Assembly (NCBI RefSeq): GCF_012932145.1
Contig: NZ_MWOK01000024.1
Location: 1-45,174 of the forward strand
Source: Acidovorax sp. SRB_14
GTDB taxonomy: Bacteria > Pseudomonadota > Gammaproteobacteria > Burkholderiales > Burkholderiaceae_C
Reading direction: 5' to 3'
Length of the DNA: 45,174 bases
In this document: piece by piece, positions 33,798-41,800 of the stretch
How positions within the stretch are numbered: the first letter of the stretch is position 1
How the letters are laid out: the number at the start of each line of letters is the position of its first letter
Notes under the pieces: generated by a model
Told to the model about the DNA's origin: nothing
Databases searched by the model: none
The model's input: only the letters and a program-made list of their open reading frames with translations
Translations under genes and position numbers: made by a program

Positions 33798-34568
33798 GTG
33801 ATCACGTTCTCCGAGGCGCAGCTGGTGGCCTGGTTGTCGCCCATCCTGTGGCCGTTTCTGCGTGTGCTGGCGGTGTTCTCCTCGGCGCCGCTGTTTTCGA
33901 TGCGTGTCATCCCCATGCGCACCAAGATCGGCCTGGCCTTTTTGGTGGCGCTGTGCGCGCAGGCCATGCTCGAAGGGCAGTCCGTCGTGGCACTCAACGG
34001 GCCCGGTGCGCTGGGTGCAGTGGCCCAGCAGGTGGCAGTGGGCCTGGCCCTCGGGTTTGCCGTGCGGCTGGTGTTCGCGTCGGTGGAGCTGGCCGGCGAG
34101 GTGATCGGATTGCAGATGGGCCTGAATTTCGCCTCGTTCTTCGATCCGGCCAGCAATGCCCAGGTCAGCGCCGTGGCGCGTTTCTTCGGGCAGATGGCCA
34201 TGCTGCTGTTTGTGGTGGTCAATGGCCATCTGATGGTCTTGATGGCGGTGGTCAAGAGCTTTGACGCGTTCCCGGTGGATGGTCATTTTCTCCGCGCCTT
34301 GGCGCAGATGCGGCTGCACGAGCTGGGCACCTCGCTGTTTGCCAGCGCCCTGTGGATGGCCCTGCCCATGGTGGCCCTGCTGCTGTTTGTGAACCTGACC
34401 CTGGGCATCATTTCGCGCGTGGCACCGCAGATGAACATCTATGCGGTGGGCTTTCCGGTGACGCTGACGGTGGGGCTGCTGGGCATTGCCGCCACGCTGC
34501 CGATGATGGAGCAACCTGTCCTGGCCTTGATGCAGCAGGCGATCGACCTGTTCGCGTCGCAGCGCTGA
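33798..34568 (+). CDS. fliR: Flagellar export gate protein FliR
   Basis: FliR closes the FliP-FliQ-FliR channel. The 256-residue product uses a GTG start (MITFSEAQLVAWLSPILWPF after initiation), six bases past fliQ. Multiple membrane segments are present, with the motif RVIPMRTKIGLAFLVALCA near the N terminus and GLQMG-type helix VIGLQMGLNFASFFDPASN in the middle. It is the last fli gene and converges with the regulator at 34602 across 33 bases. Confidence 0.97.
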   Translation: MITFSEAQLVAWLSPILWPFLRVLAVFSSAPLFSMRVIPMRTKIGLAFLVALCAQAMLEGQSVVALNGPGALGAVAQQVAVGLALGFAVRLVFASVELAGEVIGLQMGLNFASFFDPASNAQVSAVARFFGQMAMLLFVVVNGHLMVLMAVVKSFDAFPVDGHFLRALAQMRLHELGTSLFASALWMALPMVALLLFVNLTLGIISRVAPQMNIYAVGFPVTLTVGLLGIAATLPMMEQPVLALMQQAIDLFASQR

Positions 34569-34601
34569 CGGGCCAGGCGCCTGCCGCAGCGGCTGCTGCG
34601 C

Positions 34602-35231
34602 TTAGACGAGCTCGTTGCGGATGGCGTACACCGTCAATTCTGCGTTGTTGGTGAGTTTGAGTTTTTCGAGCACGCGAGAGCGGTACACGCTCACGGTCTT
34701 GGGGCTCAGCATCAGCTCTTCGGCGATGTCGGACAGGCGCTTACCGGTGGCAATTTTCAACAGGGTCTGGAGCTCGCGCTCCGACAGCGCCGCATGTGCG
34801 GATTCCGACTCGGGCTCGGACACGCTATGCGCCAGCATCTGCGCCACCTCGGCGGTCAGGTATTTGCGCCCCTGCACCAGGGTATGCACGGCCGCCACCA
34901 GCTCGACGGGATCGGATGCCTTGTTCGCGTAGCCTTGTGCGCCCGCGCGCAGGCAGCGCACGGCGTACTGGTCCTCGGGGTACATCGACACCACGAGCAC
35001 CTTGATCTCGGGGTGCGTCTCGCGCACGCTGGCCAGCACTTCGAGGCCGCTGCGCCCGGGCAGGTTCAGGTCCAGCAGCAGCACCTCGCAGGCACCGCCG
35101 CGCAGCACCTCGCGCAGCTCCGAATAGCTCCCGGCCTCGCCGGTGACCTGGATGTCGGGCGCTTCCTCCAGCGTATCGCGGATACCGCGGCGCACCAGGG
35201 CATGGTCATCGCATAGCACCACTTGAATCAA
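34602..35231 (-). CDS. NarL/FixJ-type response regulator, flagellar-cluster associated
   Basis: A DNA-binding response regulator of 209 residues. The receiver domain has Asp8-Asp9 in CDDH, phosphoacceptor Asp54 (LLLDLNLPGRSG) and KASDP. The C-terminal LuxR-type helix-turn-helix is LSERELQTLLKIATGKRLSD followed by IAEELMLSPKTVSVYRSRVL. I place the start at a TTG codon (35231): AGGAG lies 7-8 bases before it, and it overlaps the kinase stop as TTGA. Translation is therefore likely coupled to the kinase. Targets cannot be read here; its place between fliR and the che genes suggests control of motility. Confidence 0.92.
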   Translation of the reverse strand: MIQVVLCDDHALVRRGIRDTLEEAPDIQVTGEAGSYSELREVLRGGACEVLLLDLNLPGRSGLEVLASVRETHPEIKVLVVSMYPEDQYAVRCLRAGAQGYANKASDPVELVAAVHTLVQGRKYLTAEVAQMLAHSVSEPESESAHAALSERELQTLLKIATGKRLSDIAEELMLSPKTVSVYRSRVLEKLKLTNNAELTVYAIRNELV

Positions 35232-36334
35232 GGCTCGTCTCCTGTTGTGCGGACCCGCGATGGTAGCGGGACCGACAGGATCACCGACGTTCCCTTGCCG
35301 GGCTGGCTGCTGATGTCCAGCCAGCCTTGGACGGTGCGCGCGCGCTCCTGCAGGCCGCGGATGCCGAAGGCTTTGGGTTTGTCGCGCGCTGCCGGGTCCA
35401 TGCCGCAGCCGTCGTCCCAGACTTCGAGCGTCAGCATGCCTTCGGTGTCCGCCAGGTCCATGCGGACCTGGCGTGGCGCGGCGTATTTGGAGACATTGGT
35501 CAGGGCCTCCTGGGCGGTGCGGTAGGCCACAAGCTGCACATCGTCGGGCAAAGCCATGCGGGGCGCGCTCGTGCGCACCTGGGTGGGCACACCGGTGCGC
35601 CGCTCGAAGCTGTCGGCCAGCCACTGGACTGCTGCGACCAGGCCCTGGTCGAGGATGGGGGGGCGCAGGTCCATCATGATGCGCTGGCTGGCCCCAATCG
35701 CATGCTGCAGCATCGCTGTGGCGGCCTGAGCATGGTGGCGCACGCCGTCTTCGGTGGTGTGGCGAGCGATCCAGGCCAGATCGAACCGGATGGCCGTGAG
35801 CGCGCCGCCGATGTCGTCATGGATCTCCCGCGCGATCGACGCACGCTCCTGTTCAATGGAGCTTTGCAGGTGCTCGGCCAATTCGGCCAGCCGCTGTTGC
35901 GAGGCGGCGAGTTCACGCGCGGCGAGCTCGCGCGCAAGCCGCGCCTGGTGGACCTCGCAGGCCCGGGAGATGACGTGCGGCAGGCGCGCCATATCGTCCT
36001 TGAGGACATAGTCCGCGATGCCCAACCGCATGGCATCCACGGCAGCCGCTTCGCCAATGGCGCCGGACAGCAAGATGAAGGGGGGGTGCGACGGCTGTTG
36101 CGAAACCTGCTGCCAGGCGTCGAGTGCCGTGAATCCCGGCAAGCGGTAGTCGGCGAGGATCAGATCAAACCCGCCCTGGGAGGCGCAGCGCGTGAACGAC
36201 TCCAAGGTGTCCACCTGCTGCATCGTGAAAGCCATGCCAGCACGGCGTAGGGCGATCGCTGTCAGCGCATGGTCCGCCGGTGAATCTTCCAGATGCAGGA
36301 TTTGCAGGGGGTGGTCTGGCGCGGCGGTGACCAT
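35228..36334 (-). CDS. REC-HisKA_3 sensor kinase paired with the NarL-type regulator
   Basis: A soluble histidine kinase of 368 residues with no membrane segment. Residues about 10-125 are a receiver domain (HLEDSPADH, phosphoacceptor Asp62 in LADYRLPG, Lys112). A coiled coil (130-165) leads to a HisKA_3 dimerisation domain with the phosphorylated His172 (REIHDDIGGALTAIRFDLAW). The ATPase domain follows (EALTNVSKYA, VWDDGCGMD, GIRGLQERA). An N-terminal receiver suggests it is controlled by another kinase rather than by a direct signal. I use ATG 36334; a TTG at 36367 extends it by 11 residues. A GTATC-ATAG-GATAC palindrome (36342-36355) lies just upstream. Confidence 0.9.
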   Translation of the reverse strand: MVTAAPDHPLQILHLEDSPADHALTAIALRRAGMAFTMQQVDTLESFTRCASQGGFDLILADYRLPGFTALDAWQQVSQQPSHPPFILLSGAIGEAAAVDAMRLGIADYVLKDDMARLPHVISRACEVHQARLARELAARELAASQQRLAELAEHLQSSIEQERASIAREIHDDIGGALTAIRFDLAWIARHTTEDGVRHHAQAATAMLQHAIGASQRIMMDLRPPILDQGLVAAVQWLADSFERRTGVPTQVRTSAPRMALPDDVQLVAYRTAQEALTNVSKYAAPRQVRMDLADTEGMLTLEVWDDGCGMDPAARDKPKAFGIRGLQERARTVQGWLDISSQPGKGTSVILSVPLPSRVRTTGDEP

Positions 36335-36341
36335 AGGGGCG

Positions 36342-36355
36342 GTATCATAGGATAC
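36342..36355. promoter_or_regulatory. 14-bp palindrome GTATC-ATAG-GATAC upstream of the kinase gene
   Basis: Perfect 5-bp arms around ATAG, 8 bases upstream of the kinase ATG in the 137-base gap shared with the divergent CheZ-like gene. It could be an operator for autoregulation or part of a -10 region (TATGAT on the minus strand). No second copy was noticed. Confidence 0.3.
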
Positions 36356-36471
36356 AAATTGGAACAAACTGAGGTGGGTATTCGTGAGAGCGATAGAACG
36401 GCCACCGCTTCCCGGGGCTACGAATCAAGGCTTGCAAGGCGTGTAAAGCGGCCTGCAGCGATGGAGAAACG

Positions 36472-36918
36472 ATGCAATCAATGCTAACAAGATCTGGTGG
36501 CCCGGGAGTGCAGGTGCCTGTCATGGTGGCGGCGGAATTGCAGGATTCCCTGCTCGTTGTCATGCACGACCTGCAGCGCCTCGAAGGACTGCTGAGCCAG
36601 GCCACCGACAAGCTGCTGGACCATTTTGGTGCCGCCAACGCGACCTTGACCGAAGCGGTGGTCGGTGACTGTGCAGAGCTGGCTGCCGTGCGCGCCGCCC
36701 TGCGGGCGGCGGTGACGGAGCTGCAATTCCAGGACATGGCCTCGCAGCTGATCTGGCACACGACCAAGGTGCTGCAAGGCTGTGCGTTTCGGCTGGCGGC
36801 CGAGACCATGGGCACGGACGAGGGGGAAGAGGCTGCGCCCTTTGCGGACATGGCGCCCGACCGGCCCAATCCCGTGACCCAAAGCGAGATGGATGCCGGT
36901 TCGATCGACCTTTTTTGA
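36472..36918 (+). CDS. Small CheZ-like protein (putative second CheY-P phosphatase)
   Basis: A 148-residue protein, largely helical, with GGAGAA before its ATG. I do not recognise it as a named family member. Residues 84-93 read LQFQDMASQL, matching the CheZ active segment DFHDLTGQV of this window: Asp88 and Gln92 keep the DxxxQ spacing of the catalytic pair. The C terminus TQSEMDAGSIDLF (136-148) resembles the CheZ docking tail QSQVDDLLASLGF and the FliM peptide SQEEVDALL. CheZ proper is about 207 residues, so this would be a minimal version. It lies 50 bases before cheY2, then cheA. Role as phosphatase for CheY2 is inference. No typical domain beyond this helical segment is seen. Confidence 0.7.
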   Translation: MQSMLTRSGGPGVQVPVMVAAELQDSLLVVMHDLQRLEGLLSQATDKLLDHFGAANATLTEAVVGDCAELAAVRAALRAAVTELQFQDMASQLIWHTTKVLQGCAFRLAAETMGTDEGEEAAPFADMAPDRPNPVTQSEMDAGSIDLF

Positions 36919-36968
36919 CGAATCGCTGCGCTGGTTAACCTATATATTCAAGTGAGTTGGAGCTTTAC

Positions 36969-37331
36969 ATGCAATCGATCCTCGCCGTTGATGACTCTCC
37001 GTCCATGCGCAAGATGGTGTCTTTCACCCTCACCGGTGCCGGCTACCACGTAGTCGAGGCGGTGGATGGCGAGGACGCGTACGAAAAAGCGCAGAGCCAC
37101 AGCATCGATCTCGTGCTGGCCGACCAGAACATGCCGCGCCTCGACGGCATCGGCCTGACCCGCAAGCTGCGCGAGCACCCCAAGTTCAAGACCGTTCCCA
37201 TCTTGATCTTGACCACCGAATCCAGCGACCAGATGAAGCAGGCAGGCCGCAGCGCCGGTGCCACGGGCTGGCTGGTCAAACCCTTCGACCCCACCAGGCT
37301 CATTGAAGTGATTCGGAAAGTGATCCGTTGA
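36969..37331 (+). CDS. cheY: CheY-type response regulator (CheY2)
   Basis: A single receiver domain of 120 residues, start MQSILAVDDSPSMRKMV after GGAG. It has Asp8-Asp9, phosphoacceptor Asp52 (LADQNMPRLDG), Thr82 and Lys104 (WLVKPF). It differs from CheY1 in the LADQNMP region and is typical of CheYs encoded next to cheA; it could act on the motor or as a phosphate sink. The upstream gap contains a TTGACG overlapping the preceding stop and TATATA, but their spacing (20) is too long to be confident of a promoter. cheA follows by 39 bases. Confidence 0.95.
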   Translation: MQSILAVDDSPSMRKMVSFTLTGAGYHVVEAVDGEDAYEKAQSHSIDLVLADQNMPRLDGIGLTRKLREHPKFKTVPILILTTESSDQMKQAGRSAGATGWLVKPFDPTRLIEVIRKVIR

Positions 37332-37370
37332 GCGCCATGGCCCAGGACAGCAAGTACACAGGAGCCCCCC

Positions 37371-39461
37371 ATGGGTGAGACTTACCAGGAAGGATCCGGA
37401 TCGGGTGCAGACTTCGACCTGACCCAGTTCTACCAGATCTTCTTCGAAGAAGCCGGTGAAAACCTCGACCAGATGGAGCACATCCTGCTCGACCTGGACC
37501 TCAGCAGCGCCAACGATGAGGAGCTCAACGGGATTTTCCGGTGCGCCCACTCCATCAAGGGCGGGGCTGCGACGTTCGGGTTTTCCGATGTGGCCGAACT
37601 GACGCACCACATGGAGTCCTTGCTGGACCGGCTGCGCCGGCATGAGATCGAGCCCATCGCGCAGATGGTGGATGTGCTGCTGGAGTCGGCCGACGCCTCG
37701 CGCAGCCTCCTGGCGCGCCACCAGGCTGGCGGCGAGGGCGAGGGCCCGTCGACGGCAGGGCTGGTGCGCCGCATCAGCGAGCTGGCAGCCGGCATGGTGC
37801 CCACGCAGCCTGTACCCGTTCCAACGGTGGCCGCGGCGCCTGCGCCGGAACCCGACAAGGCGGCTGCCGCGCCGGCAAGCCCCGGAACGCGCCAGATCCA
37901 GGTGCGCATCGGCCCGTTGGAGCGCGTCGAGAGCGCCGACGCCGTCAAGGAGCTGTTTCGCGATATCCCGGGACTGGGCAGCATCAGCGATCTGCCCTGC
38001 GCGCAGGCCGACACCCGGGTTTTCGCGGTGGAAACCACCTCCAGCGACGATGACTTGCTGGACTTGTTCGCGTTCCATGTGTCCAAGGAGCAGGTCCACA
38101 TCAGCGGGCCAGACGGCGGCGAGCCGGCCCCCGAAGAGCCGCTGGCGCCGCTGGCGAACGGCGAAGTGCCCTACGGGTTTTTCCAGGGCGCACCCGGAGC
38201 ACCGCCGCAAGAGCCGGAGGCTCTGACAGTGGCCGCGCCTGCTGTGGTGGTTGCGCCCAAGGCCGCCGAGCCCAAGGCGGCAAGCCAAGCACAGATGGAG
38301 TCGACCACGATTCGCGTGGCGGTGAACAAGGTTGATCAATTGATCAACCTGGTCGGCGAACTCGTCATCACGCAGGCGATGCTGGCGCAAAACAGCCTCG
38401 GCCTGGATGCCGGGGTGCACCAGCAGCTGCTGGCGGGCTTGGCCGATCTGGACCGCAACACCCGGGATTTGCAGGAATCGGTCATGTCGATCCGCATGAT
38501 TCCAATGTCCATCGTGTTCAGCCGCTTTCCCCGCATGCTGCGCGACCTGGCCAACCGGCTCGACAAGAAGGTGGAACTGGTCACGCACGGCGAGGCCACC
38601 GAGCTGGACAAGGGCCTGGTCGAAAAAATCACCGATCCGCTCACGCACCTGGTGCGCAACAGCGGCGACCATGGCATCGAACTGCCAGCCGAGCGGCTGG
38701 CCAAGGGCAAGCCGGCGCATGGCACGATCACCCTGTCGGCCGCACACCAGGGCGGCTCCATCGTCATCGAGGTGCGCGACGACGGGCGGGGCCTGTCGCG
38801 CGAGAAGATCCTGCGCAAGGCGCGCGAGCGCGGCATGGACGTGTCGGACCAGATGAGCGACGCGGAAGTCTGGCTGCTCATTTTCGCGCCCGGCTTCTCC
38901 ACCGCCGACGTGGTCACCGATGTCTCGGGACGGGGCGTGGGCCTGGACGTCGTCAAGCGCAACATCGCCGCCCTCAACGGCACGGTCGAGGTGGACTCGT
39001 CGGAGGGCTATGGCATGAAGGTGTCTGTGCGCCTGCCGCTCACGCTGGCCATCATGGACGGCATGTCGGTCGGTGTGGGCGACGAGGTCTACATCTTGCC
39101 GCTGTCGTCGGTCGTAGAGTCCTTCCAGGTCAACGCCGATGCGGTCAACACAGTGGCCCAGGGCTCGCAGCTGGTGAAAGTGCGCGAGGAATACATGCCG
39201 GTGATCGCGCTGGAAAAGATTTTCCAGGTGCCGCGACCCGATATCAACCAAAGCAGCACCATCATGGTGGTGGTCGAGGCCGACGGCAGCCGTGTGGCGC
39301 TGCTGGTGGATGAGCTTCTAGGCCAGCACCAGGTGGTGGTCAAGAACCTCGAATCGAATTACCGCAAGGTGCCCAATGTGTCCGGTGCCACCATCCTCGG
39401 GGACGGCAAGGTGGCGTTGATCCTCGACACGGGCGGGTTGGTGCGCCGCGCGCGCCATTGA
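37371..39461 (+). CDS. cheA: Chemotaxis histidine kinase CheA
   Basis: CheA phosphorylates CheY and CheB in response to receptors. The 696-residue protein has all five domains. P1 Hpt carries His60 (FRCAHSIKGGAATFGF). A P2-like CheY-binding domain spans about 175-245 (RQIQVRIGPLERVESADAVK). P3 dimerisation starts near 305 (TTIRVAVNKVDQLINLVGEL). The P4 ATPase has the N box HLVRNSGDHGIE, DDGRGL and GRGVGLDVVK. The C-terminal P5 CheW-like domain follows from about 560. AGGAG precedes the ATG. Confidence 0.98.
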   Translation: MGETYQEGSGSGADFDLTQFYQIFFEEAGENLDQMEHILLDLDLSSANDEELNGIFRCAHSIKGGAATFGFSDVAELTHHMESLLDRLRRHEIEPIAQMVDVLLESADASRSLLARHQAGGEGEGPSTAGLVRRISELAAGMVPTQPVPVPTVAAAPAPEPDKAAAAPASPGTRQIQVRIGPLERVESADAVKELFRDIPGLGSISDLPCAQADTRVFAVETTSSDDDLLDLFAFHVSKEQVHISGPDGGEPAPEEPLAPLANGEVPYGFFQGAPGAPPQEPEALTVAAPAVVVAPKAAEPKAASQAQMESTTIRVAVNKVDQLINLVGELVITQAMLAQNSLGLDAGVHQQLLAGLADLDRNTRDLQESVMSIRMIPMSIVFSRFPRMLRDLANRLDKKVELVTHGEATELDKGLVEKITDPLTHLVRNSGDHGIELPAERLAKGKPAHGTITLSAAHQGGSIVIEVRDDGRGLSREKILRKARERGMDVSDQMSDAEVWLLIFAPGFSTADVVTDVSGRGVGLDVVKRNIAALNGTVEVDSSEGYGMKVSVRLPLTLAIMDGMSVGVGDEVYILPLSSVVESFQVNADAVNTVAQGSQLVKVREEYMPVIALEKIFQVPRPDINQSSTIMVVVEADGSRVALLVDELLGQHQVVVKNLESNYRKVPNVSGATILGDGKVALILDTGGLVRRARH

Positions 39462-39513
39462 TTTTCAGGCCAGCGCCAGACGGCGCTGCCACAGACAAAC
39501 AGGAGAATTCAGC

Positions 39514-40002
39514 ATGAGTGTGATGGGAAAAACCGGCGAAATCGCCGCCGCGGGTGCAAGGGAGTACCTGACGTTTCGCCTGGACCAGGAAGAGTACGGT
39601 ATCGACATCCTAAAAGTGCAGGAGATCCGGGGCTACGAGCCGCCCACGCGCATCGCCAATGCCCCTGAGTTCATCAAGGGTGTGGTCAACCTGCGCGGAA
39701 CGATTGTTCCCATCGTGGACATGCGCCTGAAGTTCAACTGCGCCCAGGCGGAATACAACAGCTTCACGGTGGTCATCATCCTGAACCTGCGCAACCGCGT
39801 GGTGGGCATCGTGGTGGACTCGGTCAGCGACGTGATGGAACTCACGCCCGAGAGCATCAAGGCGGCGCCCGAGATCGAGAGCGTGATCGACAACGGCTGC
39901 ATTCTGGGTTTGGGATCGGTGGCCGAGCGCATGCTGATCCTGCTCGATATCGAGAAGCTCATGTCCAGCGTGGACATGGGGCTGGTCCCCGCGGGTGACT
40001 AG
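39514..40002 (+). CDS. cheW: Chemotaxis coupling protein CheW
   Basis: CheW links receptors to CheA. The 162-residue protein has the family pattern: YLTFRLDQEEYGIDILKVQE, then GVVNLRGTIVPIVDMRLKF and VGIVVDSVSDVMEL. AGGAG precedes the start. It follows cheA by 52 bases. In many relatives a receptor gene sits between cheW and cheR; here there is only a 94-base gap with a GGGCGGC/GCTGCCC stem. Confidence 0.98.
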   Translation: MSVMGKTGEIAAAGAREYLTFRLDQEEYGIDILKVQEIRGYEPPTRIANAPEFIKGVVNLRGTIVPIVDMRLKFNCAQAEYNSFTVVIILNLRNRVVGIVVDSVSDVMELTPESIKAAPEIESVIDNGCILGLGSVAERMLILLDIEKLMSSVDMGLVPAGD

Positions 40003-40096
40003 CCGTCTGGCCGGATCGAAGGGCATGCGGGCGGCGCTCGCTGCCCGGGTTCAATGCTTGGTGACATGACTGCCCACCCTTGTCGAGCGATCGCCT

Positions 40097-40999
40097 ATGT
40101 GTGCCATGGCCAGCCCTGACGCGACCGTGCGCGCAGGCGCAGGCGGTGCAGCGCGCACAGGCGACGCCCCACCGGCCGGGCCCTTGGCGCAGGGGCGGGA
40201 ATTCGTCTGGACCGACGCCGACTTTTCACGCGTGCAGGCCCTGATTTACCAGCGTGCCGGCATCCACCTGCACGATGGCAAGCACGCCATGGTGTACAGC
40301 CGGCTGTCGCGGCGCCTGCGGGAGACCGGGCATGCGAGCTTCCATGGCTATCTGGCGTGGCTCGAGACGCATGACGGCCCCGAGTGGCAAGAGTTCATCA
40401 ATGCCCTGACCACCAATCTGACCGCGTTCTTCCGCGAACAGCACCACTTCGAGATCCTGGCCGCGCATCTGCGGTCGCAGCCCGCGGGCACGCCCTGGCG
40501 CGTGTGGTGCAACGCGGCCTCCACGGGAGAGGAGCCGTACTCCATCGTGATGACTGCGTTCGAGGCGCTCGGCGCGAACGCGCCGTTCAAGCTCGTGGCC
40601 AGCGACATCGACTCCCGGGTGCTGGCCACGGCCGCTCAGGGGGTGTACCGGCTCGACAGCCTCAAGGGTCTGGGCACGGAGCGCTTGCAGCGGTTCTTTC
40701 TGCGCGGCAAGGATTCGAATTCCGGTCTGGCGCGCGTCAAGCCCGAGCTGGCCCGCGCCATCGAGTTCATGAGTGTGAACCTGATCCGCGACGATTGGCC
40801 GTTCCGCGAGCCCTTCGACGTGGTGTTCTGCCGCAACGTCATGATCTACTTCGATGCGCCCACGCAGCGCCGCGTGCTCGAGCGCATCCACCGCGCGCTC
40901 AAGCCCGGTGGCATGCTGTTCGTCGGCCATGCCGAAAATTTCAGCGAGTCCCGGGACTTGTTCACCTTGCGCGGCAAGACGGTCTACGAACGCCGTTGA
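40097..40999 (+). CDS. cheR: Chemoreceptor methyltransferase CheR
   Basis: CheR methylates chemoreceptor glutamates using S-adenosylmethionine. The 300-residue frame has the N-terminal helical domain (FSRVQALIYQRAGIHLHDGK, with RLSRRLRE), the motif LTTNLTAFFREQHHF, and the SAM site WRVWCNAASTGEEPYSIVM. FDVVFCRNVMIYFD and the C-terminal GGMLFVGHAENFSE are typical. The first 35 residues are a low-complexity extension; the start could be ATG 40097 or 40106, as no good ribosome site is seen. Confidence 0.96.
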   Translation: MCAMASPDATVRAGAGGAARTGDAPPAGPLAQGREFVWTDADFSRVQALIYQRAGIHLHDGKHAMVYSRLSRRLRETGHASFHGYLAWLETHDGPEWQEFINALTTNLTAFFREQHHFEILAAHLRSQPAGTPWRVWCNAASTGEEPYSIVMTAFEALGANAPFKLVASDIDSRVLATAAQGVYRLDSLKGLGTERLQRFFLRGKDSNSGLARVKPELARAIEFMSVNLIRDDWPFREPFDVVFCRNVMIYFDAPTQRRVLERIHRALKPGGMLFVGHAENFSESRDLFTLRGKTVYERR

Positions 41000-41030
41000 T
41001 GCCGCACGCCCTGCTTCGCCTTGCGACACC

Positions 41031-41780
41031 ATGACCACCTCGCGATCCGGTTTTCCAGTCCCTGTGGACGCAGCCACTGCCGGTGGCGTGGAGCGCAGGC
41101 GCGCCCCGCGCATGGCCCCGCTGCCGGCGGACCTGTGCGCACCCGCCGCGGCCGCCGCGCCCGAATCCTCCCTGGAGGCGCTCAAGGCGCGGCCCGCACG
41201 CCCCGGGCAGGCGAGTTTTTTCTATTTCGACCACCATTTCCAGTACAACGCGGTCAAGGTCTTGCCGGGCGAGTACTTTGTGGCCAATGAGGACCTGGTG
41301 ATCATGACCGTGCTGGGCTCGTGCATTGCGGCCTGCCTCTGGGACAGCCGTGCGCGCGTCGGCGGCATGAACCACTTCATGCTCCCCGACGGCGACTCCA
41401 TGGATGTGTCCGGCCGCTATGGCTCCTACGCCATGGAGTTGCTGATCAACGAAATGCTCAAGCTGGGTGCGCGGCGCGAAACCATGCAGGCCAAAATTTT
41501 TGGCGGCGCCCAGGTCATGCACAACTTCACCACCCTGAATGTGGGCGAGCGCAACACGCAGTTCGTTGTGGACTACCTGCGCACCGAGCGCATCCCGGTG
41601 GTCTCGGAAGATGTGCTCGATATCTATCCCCGCAAGGTGTGCTACTTCCCGGTGACGGGCAAGGCCATGGTCAAGCGCCTGGCCCATACCCATCCCGAGG
41701 AACTGCAAGCGCAGGACAAGCGGGGCAACGCCGCTGCCGTGGCGAGCGCCACGGCGGGTGGTTCGGTCGATCTGTTTTAA
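41031..41780 (+). CDS. cheD: Chemoreceptor glutamine deamidase CheD
   Basis: CheD deamidates receptor glutamines. The start [14 protein letters not shown] gives 249 residues; the open frame from 40854 is the cheR region in another frame. After a variable about 60-residue N terminus, the catalytic Cys98 ([12 protein letters not shown]), His115 ([11 protein letters not shown]) and the [12 protein letters not shown] segment are present. The tail after about 225 is variable and ends GGSVDLF, close to the GSIDLF ending of the small CheZ-like protein. It sits between cheR and cheB. Confidence 0.97.
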   Translation: MTTSRSGFPVPVDAATAGGVERRRAPRMAPLPADLCAPAAAAAPESSLEALKARPARPGQASFFYFDHHFQYNAVKVLPGEYFVANEDLVIMTVLGSCIAACLWDSRARVGGMNHFMLPDGDSMDVSGRYGSYAMELLINEMLKLGARRETMQAKIFGGAQVMHNFTTLNVGERNTQFVVDYLRTERIPVVSEDVLDIYPRKVCYFPVTGKAMVKRLAHTHPEELQAQDKRGNAAAVASATAGGSVDLF

Positions 41781-41800
41781 GTTCAGGAAGAGAGCGGGAG

